Origin: an uncultured Chloroflexota bacterium
Lineage (GTDB): Bacteria > Chloroflexota > Anaerolineae > Aggregatilineales > Phototrophicaceae
Direction of reading: 5' to 3'
Length of the DNA: 15,647 nucleotides
Assembly: GCA_937870805.1 (NCBI GenBank)
Contig: CALMZT010000229.1
Location: 1-15,647 of the forward strand
Shown: positions 8,388 through 15,327 of the stretch, in pieces
How positions within the stretch are numbered: position 1 is the first letter of the stretch
How the letters are laid out: each line of letters begins with the position of its first letter
Translations under genes and position numbers: made by a program
Notes under the pieces: generated by a model
What the model saw: only the letters and a program-made list of their open reading frames with translations
Told to the model about the DNA's origin: nothing
Databases searched by the model: none

Positions 8388-8550
8388 CAGGACTTTCGCT
8401 GTAAGTTCAATATACCCCTCTCCCCGACCCTCTCCCCATTACATGGAGCGAGGGAGGAAAACAAAAACGTTTGCGTGTTCAAGTCCCTCTCCACGTCAGT
8501 GGCATAAGCGAAGCGACGGGATTTAGGGAGGGGTAAAAGCGAAAGTCCTG
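8388..8550. mobile_element. MITE-like element, copy 1 (inside the operon)
   Basis: A 163-bp element bounded by perfect 12-bp terminal inverted repeats AGGACTTTCGCT / AGCGAAAGTCCT; the next base out on each side is also complementary (C and G). It has no ORF of note. The interior is rich in CCCCTCTCCCC-type runs that pair across the element (TACCCCTC against GAGGGGTA). Its reverse complement aligns over its full length with the element at 15328-15477; the first 30 nt are nearly identical. It fills most of the 217-bp gap 8354-8570 between the DUF4432 and dehydrogenase genes, so it would be transcribed as a hairpin in the operon mRNA. Confidence 0.8.
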
Positions 8551-8570
8551 TATTTGAACATAGCTCTCCG

Positions 8571-9704
8571 TTACGAGTTTTGACTTAGCCAGCACGTCGC
8601 TTCTGAATCTGCCGCAGTGGGATCAAGTGGCAATGATACCCATTCGTGGCGCGCGATGGCGATTTGGGTGGCGCGCAATAATTCAAACGCAGCGTAGCCA
8701 TCCTGTCCCGTGACTAAGGGACTTTCATTGCCGCGTATCACCTGTGCGAAGTTCTGAATTAAACCCATATAGCCCCCGAACTCCTCATCAAAGATGAGGG
8801 TATTGGGGATCACAGGCTGCCACACGCGCGCACCATCCATTTCGCTATCGTAGAGAATGAGCTGGTTTTGATCTTCAACGCTCAGCCAGGCGTGCTTGCC
8901 GTACACTTCGACACGCTCCCAGGGCTTAAAGCTGAGGGCACTGGCGCTGGTGTAGAGATTACCAATCGCACCAGAGGCAAATTGTAAGGTGACAGTCGCG
9001 TTATCAATCGGATACTTTCCTTTTGCGTAACGCCGCACGCCAGCCGCACTCAGCGTGCTCACTTGCCCCATCAAGTAACCCGCCAGGTCAAACAGGTGGA
9101 TGGTTCCCGCCTCAAATAAATCGACATCATCGTAGCCAAGATTGAACTTGCCACTAAAGAGGGCAGGGTTTTGCAGTACGCCCTGTTCCACCAGCCACCT
9201 GGCGCGGCGATAAGGGGGTGAAAACCGCTTATTCGCCACCGTCATCAACAGACAATTGGCTTTTCTGGCGGCTTCAACCATTTTGCCCGCATCGGTCAGT
9301 GACCGCGTGATGGGTTTTTCCACCAACACAGGCACCCCTAGTTCCAAACAGGCGAGGCTGTGTTCTGCATGTAAGTGATCGGGTGACAGCACAATCACAC
9401 CGTCGAGCATTTCTTCGCGGAGCATGTTTTGATAATCAGGATAGTGTTTGCCGCCATACACGCCCGTAATTTTCGCGGCATGGTCAGCGCGTGGCTCGGC
9501 AAAGGCAGCAATCTGAACAGGCTCCCAGATCATCCTTAAGCGTGCTACCGATGGGAAATACTTCGATTGGGCGACACCCCCCGCGCCAATCACGCCCAGG
9601 CGAATAGGGCGGCGGGCAGCACGCGCTTCATCGTAGCCGATGCCGTATACGTCACCACCGAAGGCTTTTTCATAGGGAGTGTGCCCATAGGGTTGATCGA
9701 ACAT
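8571..9704 (-). CDS. Gfo/Idh/MocA family NAD(P)-dependent sugar dehydrogenase
   Basis: Oxidoreductase of the glucose-fructose oxidoreductase/inositol dehydrogenase family, 377 residues, likely oxidising a sugar at C1 or a ring hydroxyl with NAD(P). The Rossmann motif VIGAGGVA is at 38-45 after a 34-residue N-terminal extension, Glu129-Lys130-Pro131 is the family EKP motif, and GTIHLFDL (200-207) supplies His203 and Asp206 in the usual catalytic pattern. The extension is genuinely encoded: GGAG lies 9 nt before ATG 9704 and the next Met comes only after the Rossmann strand. The start is 2 nt after the permease stop, so it is co-translated with the transporter, suggesting it acts on the imported substrate. 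The C-terminus ends just before the MITE-like element. Substrate not determinable. Confidence 0.88.
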   Translation of the reverse strand: MFDQPYGHTPYEKAFGGDVYGIGYDEARAARRPIRLGVIGAGGVAQSKYFPSVARLRMIWEPVQIAAFAEPRADHAAKITGVYGGKHYPDYQNMLREEMLDGVIVLSPDHLHAEHSLACLELGVPVLVEKPITRSLTDAGKMVEAARKANCLLMTVANKRFSPPYRRARWLVEQGVLQNPALFSGKFNLGYDDVDLFEAGTIHLFDLAGYLMGQVSTLSAAGVRRYAKGKYPIDNATVTLQFASGAIGNLYTSASALSFKPWERVEVYGKHAWLSVEDQNQLILYDSEMDGARVWQPVIPNTLIFDEEFGGYMGLIQNFAQVIRGNESPLVTGQDGYAAFELLRATQIAIARHEWVSLPLDPTAADSEATCWLSQNS

Positions 9705-9706
9705 CG

Positions 9707-10669
9707 CTACTTGCTCCGTGTCAACCGTTGGCTAAATGCCGAGAATAACAACGCCAGAATAATCGCCACCCCTTTATACACCGCGATTTGGGCATCCAAC
9801 ATTCCCAGATTGCCAAGCCCATTGTTCAGCACCGCGATAAACAACGCTCCCACCAGTGTGCGCCGCATATTGCCCTCGCCTCCCTGAAACGGGTTTCCGC
9901 CGATAATCACCGCGACAATTGCATCGAGTTCGAGCCCATACGCGGCGGCGGGGGCAGCGGCTCCCAAACGACTGACCGTAATCAGCATCGCGACCCCAAC
10001 CAAAACCCCAAAAAAGGCGAACAACATCAACTTGTATTTACCAATCGGAACCCCTGCTTGCAAGGTAGCGCGTTCGTCGCTGCCTAGCGCGAAGCTGTAG
10101 CGCCCTAAACGGGTGCGGTTGAGGATAAATGCGCCGATGACGAATGCCAGCACCGCGACCAGAATCGCTGGACTAAAGTTGCCAAGCAGCGGCGCGGTCA
10201 AAAAGGTTAGCACATTATTTTGTACGACAATGGAATTCCCCCCTGTGAAGCTCACTGCCAGCCCGCGCGCCCAAATCCAGCACGCCAGCGTCACGATGAG
10301 GGGGTTAATGCCGCCGCGCACGATTAGCAAGCCGTTAAACACTTCTACCGCAATCGTAACCGCAAATCCCGCGATCACACCGAGAAAAAAGCTGCCCGTC
10401 CACTGATTGACAAAGGCAAGCACAACGCCTGACAGCGCGATGATAGAAGCAGGCGCAAGGTCGATATTGCGCGAGATAATCGCAAACGTCATGCCCACCG
10501 CCACGATCAACACAGGGGATTCCTGTTCCAGCAGCGTGCCTATATTTGCCAGCGTCAAAAAGCGCGAATTGGCAGCCGTAAACACGCCGATCATCACGAC
10601 CAACGCTGCCAACAACCCGTATTCCGCAAAGTATTGGCTGTAACGCCGTAGGGAAAGGCTTGCGCTCAT
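9707..10669 (-). CDS. Sugar ABC transporter permease 2 (RbsC-like, CUT2 class)
   Basis: Membrane-spanning subunit of a CUT2 sugar importer, 320 residues, with about nine or ten hydrophobic helices. The C-terminal family motif is recognisable in LELDAIVAVIIGGNPFQGGE and the following GALFIAVLNNGLGNLGML. It pairs with the adjacent second permease as a heterodimer and with the double-ATPase protein. The start ATG overlaps the stop of permease 1 (ATGA), and its first bases ATGAGCGCAAG are identical to those of permease 1. The stop is 2 nt before the dehydrogenase start. Confidence 0.92.
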   Translation of the reverse strand: MSASLSLRRYSQYFAEYGLLAALVVMIGVFTAANSRFLTLANIGTLLEQESPVLIVAVGMTFAIISRNIDLAPASIIALSGVVLAFVNQWTGSFFLGVIAGFAVTIAVEVFNGLLIVRGGINPLIVTLACWIWARGLAVSFTGGNSIVVQNNVLTFLTAPLLGNFSPAILVAVLAFVIGAFILNRTRLGRYSFALGSDERATLQAGVPIGKYKLMLFAFFGVLVGVAMLITVSRLGAAAPAAAYGLELDAIVAVIIGGNPFQGGEGNMRRTLVGALFIAVLNNGLGNLGMLDAQIAVYKGVAIILALLFSAFSQRLTRSK

Positions 10670-11679
10670 GAGGGCTTGCTCCTTCCCGCAAAACGGTTAC
10701 TGACGATAACGACAAGCACTAGTAAGCCTGTCGCCGCTTGCTGCCATTCGGTGGGAATGCGGCGTATCGTCATGTAGTTCAGCACCATGTACAAGATAAA
10801 TGCGCCGATGAGCGTCTTTTCCACGCGCCCGATGCCGCCTGTTAGGCTCGCCCCGCCGAGCATCACCGCCGCAATCGTGTAGAATTCGCTGCCAGCACCC
10901 AAGCCGGGACTCACGATACCCGTTGAGGCTGCCATCAACATGCCGCCAATACCCGCGAGAAACCCACACAGCACATAGGTACAAACTTTAACGAATTTGA
11001 CAGGCACACCACACAATCGTGCCGCGGTTTCATTGCCGCCAATGGCGTACACATAGCGTCCGTAAATTGTCCAGCGCATGACCAGTGCGAAGATCAGAAA
11101 TAACACCAGCACAATCACGCCAATCAACGGAAAGCCTGTGATGTTGGCAGAAGGGATAGGGAAGATGCGCGTAATGGCGACCCACTCAAAAAACGCATCG
11201 GTAACACGAATTTGGGCGTTGTTCATGTAGACCAGTGCCAAGCCGCGTACCCCGATCAACGTCCCTAAGGTCGCAATCACAGGGCTAATCCCCGCTATTT
11301 CAACCAGGAGTCCATTCAATAAGCCAACTAACGATGAAGCCAACAAACCTAACGCAATCGCTGTCACCGCTGGTGTGCCTCTATCGAGCAGCACCGCCGT
11401 TATGCCGCACGCCAGAAACAAATTTGAACCGACACTTAAATCAATGCCGCCGATCAAAATCACCAGCGTCATGCCGATTGCCAGGACCGCAACGACGGAC
11501 ATTTGCCGCACGATGTTGAAAACATTGTTGGGTGTGCTGAAGGGCTGTGCCGTCAAGCTGAAAAACAGGAACAGCGCGATAGCAACCAATAAGGTACTGT
11601 TGCTCGACACAAAGCGCCGTAGTTTCGCGCTGGTATTATTTTCGCTGCGATGAGCGATAGGAAGCGAACTTGCGCTCAT
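10666..11679 (-). CDS. Sugar ABC transporter permease 1 (RbsC-like, CUT2 class)
   Basis: Permease subunit of the BPD_transp_2 family, 337 residues, with an N-terminal hydrophilic stretch of about 30 residues, then about ten membrane helices. Family features are VLAIGMTLVILIGGIDLSVG (about 90-110) and, near the end, the cytosolic coupling region YTIAAVMLGGASLTGGIGRV. It overlaps the ATPase gene by 4 nt upstream and permease 2 by 4 nt downstream, so the three transporter genes are translationally coupled. Two different permeases rather than one homodimeric permease is a known arrangement for CUT2 systems. Confidence 0.93.
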   Translation of the reverse strand: MSASSLPIAHRSENNTSAKLRRFVSSNSTLLVAIALFLFFSLTAQPFSTPNNVFNIVRQMSVVAVLAIGMTLVILIGGIDLSVGSNLFLACGITAVLLDRGTPAVTAIALGLLASSLVGLLNGLLVEIAGISPVIATLGTLIGVRGLALVYMNNAQIRVTDAFFEWVAITRIFPIPSANITGFPLIGVIVLVLFLIFALVMRWTIYGRYVYAIGGNETAARLCGVPVKFVKVCTYVLCGFLAGIGGMLMAASTGIVSPGLGAGSEFYTIAAVMLGGASLTGGIGRVEKTLIGAFILYMVLNYMTIRRIPTEWQQAATGLLVLVVIVSNRFAGRSKPS

Positions 11680-13181
11680 GCAGTGACCCCCTGAATTGCT
11701 GCCAACAACTCGGTTTCCGTCACCGCGTTTGCCGCGAAAATCCGCGCCAACTCCCCACGATACATCACAAAAATACGATGTGAGATGTTGAGAATTTCCA
11801 GATGATCTTCAGATACGACGAGAATCGTTTTGCCTTGCGCCGCGAGTTCTCGTAACTGCTGATAAATCTCCGCTTTCGCGCCGACATCAATCCCTTGCGT
11901 CGGCGAAATAAAAATCAACACCTCTAAATCTCGCAGCAGCCACTTCCCCAGAATGACTTTTTGCTGGTTGCCGCCGCTTAACGTCTCCACTTTGACCTCA
12001 GGAGTTGCCGCTTTCACACGCAACTCGGTCACTATTTTGCCAGCAGCGCGCGTCTCGTTGCGGCGCAGTAGCAAAGCGGCAGCACTTACAAATCGGCGAA
12101 GTGAAGGCAAGGTAATGTTTTCCTGCACGCTCATTTCTAAAACGAGTCCTTCGGTTTTGCGGTGTTCCGTCAGCAGCCCGATGCCCTGTTTGATGGCTGC
12201 CCGCGCTGAACCTACGAAAATCGGTTGACCGCGCCGCTTAAGAACACCGCTTACTTCTGGCATGACACCAAAAAGGGCGCGCGCCACTTCGTTTTGTCCC
12301 GCACCCAGTAATCCTGTCAGCCCTACAATTTCACCGCGTTTAAGGGCAAAACTCGCGCTGCGCACGACATTTCCCACGCGCAGTTGCTCAACTTCTAACA
12401 CTGTTTCACTATGCTGGTCACTATGGGCGTCGCTTTGGAAAAAGTCCTGCAACTTTTCGCCAATCGTCAGTTCAATCAGTTCGTGTTCGGTGATGCTAGT
12501 AGTGTCCACCACTGTCACCAATTGACCATTGCGCAGCACCGTCGCGCGATCACAAATATCCAGAATTTCAAGAAAGCGATGCGAAATATAAATAATACCA
12601 ATACCCTGCTGACGTAAACCGCGCAATATATTCAACAATAAAGCGGTTTCTTCCTCAGCGAGCGCAGCAGTCGGTTCATCCAGCACGAGGATGCGTGGGC
12701 GATAGGCTAAGACTTTAGCGATTTCGATCAACTGCTGCTGCGCGAGGGGGAGTGTATCGACAATGGCGCGTGTGGAAATATCCTTCATGCCAAGTTGTCT
12801 CAGCAAATCAGTGGTGCGCTGCAAAATGGCGGCTTCATCAATGACCAGCCCGCCGGGTTCACGCCCCAGGAAGATGTTATCAGCGACGGACAATTTGGGC
12901 ACGAGGCTTAAATCCTGGTAGACGATGCCAATCCCCGCCGCAAGTGCAGCACGCGGCGAGTCAAAATGAACCAAACTTCCTTCAATGAAAATTTGCCCTT
13001 GCTCAGCGCCGTAGACCCCTGCCAGGATCTTCATTAAGGTAGACTTGCCCGCGCCATTTTGCCCGATGAGCGCGTGAATTTCACCTGCCTGCACACTGAA
13101 ATCTACCTGGTCAAGCGCCGTGAGTCCTGGGAAATGTTTGGTGATCCCACGCATTTCCAGCAAAGGGACGGAAGCAGACAT
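11676..13181 (-). CDS. Sugar ABC transporter double ATPase (RbsA-like) with degenerate second Walker B
   Basis: Cytosolic tandem ATPase powering the CUT2 importer, 501 residues (RbsA also 501). Domain 1 has Walker A GQNGAGKST (40-48), Q-loop Gln89, LPLAQQQ in place of LSxAQQQ (144-150), intact Walker B ILVLDEP with Asp168-Glu169, and His201. Domain 2 has the family's altered Walker A (GLLGAGQNE, 290-298) and an intact signature LSGGNQQK (401-408). The Walker B region reads VLIFISPTQGIDVG (421-434), so the DE of the usual LDEPTrGIDVG is Ile-Ser. The corresponding DNA is continuous in frame, so this is substitution, not a frameshift. AGGA lies 9 nt before ATG 13181. A 15-bp hairpin in the 79-nt upstream gap separates it from the binding-protein gene. 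Confidence 0.92.
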   Translation of the reverse strand: MSASVPLLEMRGITKHFPGLTALDQVDFSVQAGEIHALIGQNGAGKSTLMKILAGVYGAEQGQIFIEGSLVHFDSPRAALAAGIGIVYQDLSLVPKLSVADNIFLGREPGGLVIDEAAILQRTTDLLRQLGMKDISTRAIVDTLPLAQQQLIEIAKVLAYRPRILVLDEPTAALAEEETALLLNILRGLRQQGIGIIYISHRFLEILDICDRATVLRNGQLVTVVDTTSITEHELIELTIGEKLQDFFQSDAHSDQHSETVLEVEQLRVGNVVRSASFALKRGEIVGLTGLLGAGQNEVARALFGVMPEVSGVLKRRGQPIFVGSARAAIKQGIGLLTEHRKTEGLVLEMSVQENITLPSLRRFVSAAALLLRRNETRAAGKIVTELRVKAATPEVKVETLSGGNQQKVILGKWLLRDLEVLIFISPTQGIDVGAKAEIYQQLRELAAQGKTILVVSEDHLEILNISHRIFVMYRGELARIFAANAVTETELLAAIQGVTA

Positions 13182-13216
13182 GCAAAAAGTTCCTTCAAAA
13201 AACGATTAAGTTAAGG

Positions 13217-13249
13217 ACAGAGGGGCGACTCGCTGAGTCGCCCCTCTGT
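13217..13249 (-). terminator. 15-bp perfect intercistronic hairpin (attenuator or mRNA stabiliser)
   Basis: Arms 13217-13231 and 13235-13249 pair perfectly around a 3-nt loop, 11 nt after the binding-protein stop. The T-run on the - strand (TTTTTT) comes about 16 nt beyond the stem rather than directly after it, so it is not a standard strong terminator. A hairpin after the binding-protein cistron that damps the downstream transporter genes is common in such operons. Confidence 0.7.
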
Positions 13250-13260
13250 GATATTATTTG

Positions 13261-14280
13261 TTAGGGCGTCGTTGCGCGCGCCGCGTAATCTGCCACAATA
13301 TTGCTCACAGGCAGTTCAAACGGGAACACACTGATATTATTAGCGAGATCATCAGAGAGCATCTGGAAGCCTGCCAGATTTTCGGTTGTGACCAGCGCAC
13401 CCGGCATGTAATAGGTAGAGGGGAACTGTATGCCCGTTGCCACAAGATACGCCGCATACCCATTCCAGAAGCCGTTGTACTGCGGCAGCAAGGCAACAGT
13501 GCTGTTCAGCGTGCCATCAGCAACGCCTGCCAAGCCCACATCCGTACCATCATACGACACAATCAGAATGTCATCCCGACTAGCGCGCGTCAAGACATTA
13601 GCGGCGGGCAGCGAAAGTGAATCGCTCAAACCGTAGATCAAATCAAGGTCAGGGTAGGCGGTCAGCCAGTTTTCCGCTAAGGCAACGGCGCGGTCAGCTT
13701 CCCAATTACCTGTAGATTCTGCGGCGACCACAGTAATGTTAGGATAACGCGCGATGACATCGGTAAAGCCACCGGAACGATTAGTATTGATGTCTTGCCC
13801 TAAAGCCCCGAGCAAAATGGCAATTTCACCACGCGGTTCGCCATACTTTGCGGTCAACAAATCGACAGCGTACTGCCCCACCAGCGCGCCATTGATACGC
13901 TCTTCAAAACCAAGTGTTGTCACGCATCCTTCAATCGTGCTAAACAATTACACCACCGGAATATACGTGGCGGCGGCAGCTTCCTTCGCCGGACCAAAGG
14001 CGCTGGCATCCAGCGGGTTGATGGCAATCGCGTTCACCCCTTGATTGACCAAATCTTCAAAGGCGGCGACCTGGCGCGTCACATCACCTTCACCGCTTGT
14101 CACAATCAACTCAAAACCATTGCGGCGCGCAGCTTCTTGCCCACCAGCCACCTGCGCAATCCAGAAGGCATTATCGGTACCGAGCTGCACAAGCCCAATG
14201 CGGATTGGCGCAGCATCTTGTGCCGACACCAGATTAAAGGTCAACAATACTGCGACCAATAGCAAAATCAAACGTTTCAT
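13261..14280 (-). pseudogene. Periplasmic sugar-binding protein gene interrupted by one in-frame TAA
   Basis: Solute-binding protein (Peripla_BP_4/RbsB-like) of the CUT2 importer. Codons 1-110 give a signal peptide (MKRLILLLVAVLLTFNLVSA, likely cleaved before QD), then IRIGLVQLGTDNAFWIAQVA and the first lobe up to YIPVV. Codon 111 is TAA (13948-13950). The same frame then runs open for 228 more codons (LFSTIEGCVTTLGFEERING and on to ARATTP), including the second lobe with family-like SYDGTD, to the stop at 13261. Total would be 339 residues, the normal family length, so only one codon is wrong. A TTG at 13945-13947 follows the TAA directly, but a product from it would lack the signal peptide and half of lobe 1. 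GGAG lies 8 nt before ATG 14280. There is no lipobox Cys. Recent nonsense mutation, readthrough or sequencing error are all possible. Confidence 0.88.
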
Positions 14281-14321
14281 CTCAAAAACTCCATTTCAAA
14301 TTACTTTTGTGCGAATAGTTT

Positions 14322-15047
14322 CTACGAGGCGGACTGGTGGGTAGTTAACCGTTCAACACGCCTCTCGGAGTCGCGCAGATGCTCCAAAATGGTTCTGTGC
14401 GCTCCCTCTGTATCCTGAGCCTTGATACATAGATATACTTTGCGATGTGCTTCTAATCCCCTTTCTGCCGCACCCGGCTCCATATATCCCTCCATGATGA
14501 CTTCGCGCAAGTGATCTACGAGAGGTTGTAACAACACCGGAAAAAGGCTGTTGCCCGATGCCGTCGCCAATGAAAGGTGAAAATCAAGATCAGCATCTGC
14601 CCACGCATTGACATTGCCAGCGTGCCGTTCCATCCGCTCGACACATCCTAATAAATGATCCAAATCGTCTTGAGTCGCCCGTAAAGCTGCCATGCGCGCC
14701 GATTCACCTTCGATCAGCCGCCGCACTTCATATAAGTCGGTGATGATGTCGAGGTGATCTTGCATCCGTAGATAGCGACCCAGCGCGCTACTGGTCATAT
14801 TAGACGTTGGCTGTGAGACGTAAGCGCCCATGCCATTTTGGATGTCAATCAAACCGCGCTCTTTCAAGTGCTTAAAGGCTTCCCGCACAACATTACGGCT
14901 GACACCGAACTGGCTGGCAAGCTGCTGCTCGGCGGGGAGTTGGCTTCCAACGGCAAATGTGCCGTCATAAATTGCCTGTTCAATTTGTTGGGCGATGGCT
15001 TCAGAAAGGGGTTTACGCTCTAATTTTTTGAAATTTGTCATCTGCAT
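14322..15047 (-). CDS. FadR-subfamily GntR transcriptional regulator
   Basis: Dimeric DNA-binding repressor or activator responding to a small acid or sugar-acid ligand, 241 residues. An N-terminal winged helix-turn-helix (about 12-78; LPAEQQLASQFGVSRNVVREAFKHL is typical GntR, and GMGAYV the wing) precedes a C-terminal FCD all-helical ligand domain (about 103-228). FCD metal ligands are visible as Asp153, His157 (DLDFH), His179 (DHL) and His201 (AHRKV). It is the first gene of the catabolic operon, 41 nt before the binding-protein start. ATG 15047 and ATG 15041 are both possible; neither has a clear Shine-Dalgarno sequence. The near-consensus promoter with an inverted repeat just upstream suggests autoregulation. 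Confidence 0.9.
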   Translation of the reverse strand: MQMTNFKKLERKPLSEAIAQQIEQAIYDGTFAVGSQLPAEQQLASQFGVSRNVVREAFKHLKERGLIDIQNGMGAYVSQPTSNMTSSALGRYLRMQDHLDIITDLYEVRRLIEGESARMAALRATQDDLDHLLGCVERMERHAGNVNAWADADLDFHLSLATASGNSLFPVLLQPLVDHLREVIMEGYMEPGAAERGLEAHRKVYLCIKAQDTEGAHRTILEHLRDSERRVERLTTHQSAS

Positions 15048-15079
15048 ATCTGTCTAGATGTACAGCTATTCTACAGGCA

Positions 15080-15108
15080 AATATAACAAACCTCATTTTG
15101 TTTGTCAA
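15080..15108 (-). promoter_or_regulatory. Near-consensus sigma70 promoter of the catabolic operon
   Basis: On the - strand TTGACA (15108-15103), a 17-bp spacer, and TATATT (15085-15080). The expected transcription start is near 15073, giving a leader of about 26-32 nt before the regulator gene. The -35 is perfect and the -10 differs by one base from TATAAT. It is the only good promoter I find for the eleven-gene - strand set. Confidence 0.8.
15086..15105. promoter_or_regulatory. Candidate operator inside the promoter
   Basis: Inverted repeat ACAAAC-N8-GTTTGT covers the whole spacer and half of the -35 of the - strand promoter. A bound dimer here would block RNA polymerase. The FadR-type regulator encoded directly downstream is the obvious candidate. 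A weaker CTGT-N8-ACAG repeat with the same spacer length lies in the leader at 15050-15065. Confidence 0.55.
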
Positions 15109-15135
15109 AAAGTCAGTGATTTCAGTGAAAAGTCA
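15108..15135. repeat. Direct repeat AAAAGTCA x2, 20-nt period, upstream of the -35
   Basis: AAAAGTCA occurs at 15108-15115 and 15128-15135, start to start 20 nt, about two helical turns, immediately upstream of the -35 of the operon promoter. The position and phasing would suit an activator. It may be chance in AT-rich DNA. Confidence 0.35.
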
Positions 15136-15327
15136 CGAGGCAAACTCATCTGCACAATAACGCCCATCTCTTGTTGGACATGACTTTTGGTGAGGACGAC
15201 TCCCGCATCCGCATGGGCGATACCTTTTCTCGACAACCTCTTCTATTTGCTAAAACCACCCAACTTGACAGACCTTTGGCAAAAGATATAATCTTTTTAC
15301 ATTGATTGAATGAATTTGCAAATGATT
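15111..15327. other. Gene-free regulatory region upstream of the operon
   Basis: No ORF with a ribosome binding site on either strand. It contains the direct repeats and the + strand consensus promoter listed separately; the rest shows nothing I recognise. Confidence 0.6.
15265..15292 (+). promoter_or_regulatory. Consensus sigma70 promoter pointing out of the window, no gene behind it
   Basis: TTGACA (15265-15270), a 16-bp spacer and TATAAT (15287-15292), both hexamers perfect. A start near 15299 is expected. Transcription would run straight into the MITE-like element at 15328-15477. No ORF with a ribosome binding site follows to the window end at 15647; a six-codon ORF (ATG 15310) is stopped at the element's left end. 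Confidence 0.65.

Noticed and set aside
10335..10715. 126-codon - strand ORF across the permease junction
   Set aside because: Out-of-frame with both permeases, Cys/Arg-rich composition typical of a shadow frame, while the permease frames carry clear family motifs.
13258..13620. 120-codon + strand ORF opposite the binding-protein gene
   Set aside because: Antisense shadow of the binding-protein coding frame, no ribosome binding site and no recognisable protein features.
13945..13947. TTG directly after the in-frame TAA as a genuine restart of a separate gene
   Set aside because: No ribosome binding site precedes it, and the product would be a binding protein lacking its signal peptide and half of lobe 1.
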